A DNA stretch of 17,948 nt from Patescibacteria group bacterium. GTDB lineage: Bacteria > Patescibacteriota > Microgenomatia > UBA1400 > PJMF01. The notes under the pieces are model-generated. The model did no database searches. It worked only from the letters and a program-made list of their open reading frames with translations, and had not been told where the DNA came from. Numbering within the stretch: the first letter of the stretch is position 1; every line of letters starts with the position of its first letter. Both the position numbers and the translations under genes were made by a program. The DNA lies in the NCBI GenBank assembly GCA_018813375.1, contig JAHJBU010000113.1, forward strand, positions 1-17,948. The letters are read 5' to 3'. Shown piece by piece: positions 17,108 to 17,948 of this stretch.

Positions 17108-17121
17108 AAGGAGGCGTAAAA

Positions 17122-17472
17122 ATGGAAATCACGATGGCAACAGAAATTAGGGGAAAAGTGGTAAAAATGGGGACAGAGAAACAAATTAAATATGCAACCG
17201 ATATATTGGAGCGTATCAACGGAGCATTGGCAGAAATTGAAGGTATCGCACCAATAACCACTACAGCAGTCTATGATGAGCTCCAAAAATTAACAATTAT
17301 GGTTGAGGGGGGTGCTGGAGATATAATCAACTATATGAGCAATTGGAACAGGGAGACGATAATAATGAGGGCGTATCACACCGCAGAAAGGGTATTGCGG
17401 AACAAAGAGGAAAAAGCGGCATTAAAGCCACTGGTTGAAGAATTATATGCAATACCTGCCAGAAAGTATTAA
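17122..17472 (+). CDS. Phage-type protein of unknown function (116 aa)
   Basis: Function not recognised. The N-terminal part contains GTEKQIKYATDILERINGAL. Short proteins with a (G)TEKQIxxAxxI opening are, as I recall, common in phages and mobile elements and have no established role. The rest is predicted helical: TTAVYDELQKLTIMVEGGAG, then a central WNRETIIMRAYHTAERVLRN and a C-terminal ALKPLVEELYAIP. There is no membrane segment, no signal peptide and no clear DNA-binding motif. The start at 17122 has AAGGAGG 7 nt upstream. A second ATG at 17134 lacks a site. It has its own promoter (17005-17033) and is not part of the tail operon, so it may be expressed at another time. Confidence 0.8.
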   Translation: MEITMATEIRGKVVKMGTEKQIKYATDILERINGALAEIEGIAPITTTAVYDELQKLTIMVEGGAGDIINYMSNWNRETIIMRAYHTAERVLRNKEEKAALKPLVEELYAIPARKY

Positions 17473-17577
17473 TCCAGCTTTTTGTGGATATTCATTGGAT
17501 ATTGCCTATACTCTGGTAATGGCGAACTATTCCATATTTTTGCCAGGGGACATAATGAATTAGATTAGGTTTTTTGT

Positions 17578-17606
17578 CCTGCTCCCGGCTCTCTGTCGGG
17601 GGCAGG
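17578..17606. other. GC-rich stem-loop upstream of XRE-type gene
   Basis: CCTGCTCCCG (17578-17587) pairs with CGGGGGCAGG (17597-17606), ten pairs with one T-G, closing a 9-nt loop. A run of T (17570-17575) precedes it, but no T run follows on the + strand and the - strand would read A after it, so it is not an ordinary terminator in either direction. It lies in the 162-bp gap before the gene at 17635 and could be a regulator site or an RNA structure. The rest of that gap shows only a weak TATACT (17507-17512). Confidence 0.6.
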
Positions 17607-17634
17607 GATAGAATCTAAAGCAAGGAGAAGAAGC

Positions 17635-17817
17635 ATGAAAAAAACATATTGTTTGAATCCAGTGGTAAATGATTTGTTGTCAGAACGGAACATCACGCAG
17701 AGAAAATTCTGCCAGCAGATAGGCATTTCATTGAGCTCTTTTAGCGGGATACTGGCTAAGGATAGGTCTAATATAATATCCTTATTTCTCTTGACAAATA
17801 TAGTCAACAAGCATTAA
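17635..17817 (+). CDS. Short XRE/Cro-type helix-turn-helix protein (60 aa), possibly truncated
   Basis: Probable DNA-binding regulator. Residues about 10-40 form a helix-turn-helix of the XRE class: NDLLSERNITQRKFCQQIGI followed by SLSSFSGIL, with Q-RKF and GIS-SS at the usual positions. A last helix (IISLFLLTNIVN) precedes the stop. AAGGAG lies 7 nt before the ATG. Sixty residues would be just an HTH domain, which exists among Cro-like proteins. However, an adjacent frame stays open to the window end without a start codon, so this may be the front part of a longer regulator broken by a frameshift. The gene opens what could be an immunity or regulatory region downstream of the window. Confidence 0.68.
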   Translation: MKKTYCLNPVVNDLLSERNITQRKFCQQIGISLSSFSGILAKDRSNIISLFLLTNIVNKH

Positions 17818-17948
17818 TAGAAAGAGATAACTACCTCCGACAAGAACTTAATAAAATAGATTACAACTCAATCAAAGCAATATATGTTGAGGATATAAAA
17901 TATATCCAGCGTAACACTAAAAAAGAACATCGATTAAATAAAACTACT
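17772..17948 (+). pseudogene. Open frame without start codon, possible continuation of the XRE protein (partial)
   Basis: In the -1 frame relative to the HTH gene, 59 codons are open from 17772 to the edge of the window. They contain no ATG, GTG or TTG, so this cannot easily be a gene with its own start. The deduced residues look coding: SQQALIERDNYLRQELNKID is coiled-coil-like, followed by a lysine-rich stretch. A single-base indel near 17780-17815 would join it to the HTH domain. No slippery heptamer is visible there. The alternatives are chance openness in AT-rich DNA or a sequencing error. The end lies outside the window. Confidence 0.4.

Noticed and set aside
17079..17153. Short upstream ORF (about 23 residues, very basic) overlapping the start of the 116-aa gene
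   Set aside because: There is no ribosome site before its ATGs. It looks like a chance reading through the GA-rich ribosome-site region.
16914..17261. 115-codon open frame on the - strand across the promoter and leader
   Set aside because: It has no ribosome site, covers a clear + strand promoter and gene start, and its hydrophobic composition follows from A/T-rich + strand DNA.

Overview
This window reads as the late structural region of a long-tailed, non-contractile (siphovirus-type) phage or prophage. All convincing genes lie on the + strand, are tightly packed and mostly start on overlapping or adjacent stop codons. The DNA is AT-rich, with many ATA and AGA/AGG codons. Strong Shine-Dalgarno sites (AAGGAGG, GGTGAT) and one near-perfect sigma70-type promoter point to a bacterial host. 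The sequence does not let me name the host. No integrase, terminase, portal, capsid or lysis gene falls inside the window, so prophage and free phage cannot be told apart.

Layout. (1) 29-5527: a giant protein of 1832 residues built almost entirely from about 100 copies of a roughly 18-residue acidic repeat; some copies are recent DNA-level duplications. (2) 5527-7194: the head-tail junction, consisting of a connector with an extra N-terminal beta domain, a head-closure protein and a tail-completion protein. (3) 7196-7732: two small genes, one encoding a coiled coil with a C-terminal membrane segment. (4) 7733-12278: the tail shaft module, with tail tube, tail assembly chaperone, its -1 frameshift product and tape measure. 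The frameshift site has two overlapping slippery heptamers followed by a predicted H-type pseudoknot. (5) 12278-16533: the tail tip, with a small distal tail protein and a 1291-residue tail hub whose conserved core is split by two large beta-propeller-like insertions.

After 16533 the character changes. A 56-bp array of 8-bp tandem repeats starts inside the stop codon of the hub gene. An AT-rich stretch without recognisable genes follows. Then come four phased 10-bp A-tract repeats directly upstream of a TTGACA/17 bp/TATATT promoter, and a structured leader for a 116-residue phage-type protein of unknown function. The window ends in a small XRE-type DNA-binding protein whose reading frame appears broken: a neighbouring frame without any start codon stays open to the end of the window.

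Working together, the connector, head-closure and completion proteins join capsid to tail; the chaperone pair loads the tape measure, around which tube subunits polymerise; the distal tail and hub proteins form the tip. The giant repeat protein sits where head-attached or accessory fibre genes can occur, and it is the least explained element here. The most noteworthy observations are that protein, the frameshift pseudoknot, the propeller-split hub and the phased-repeat promoter.
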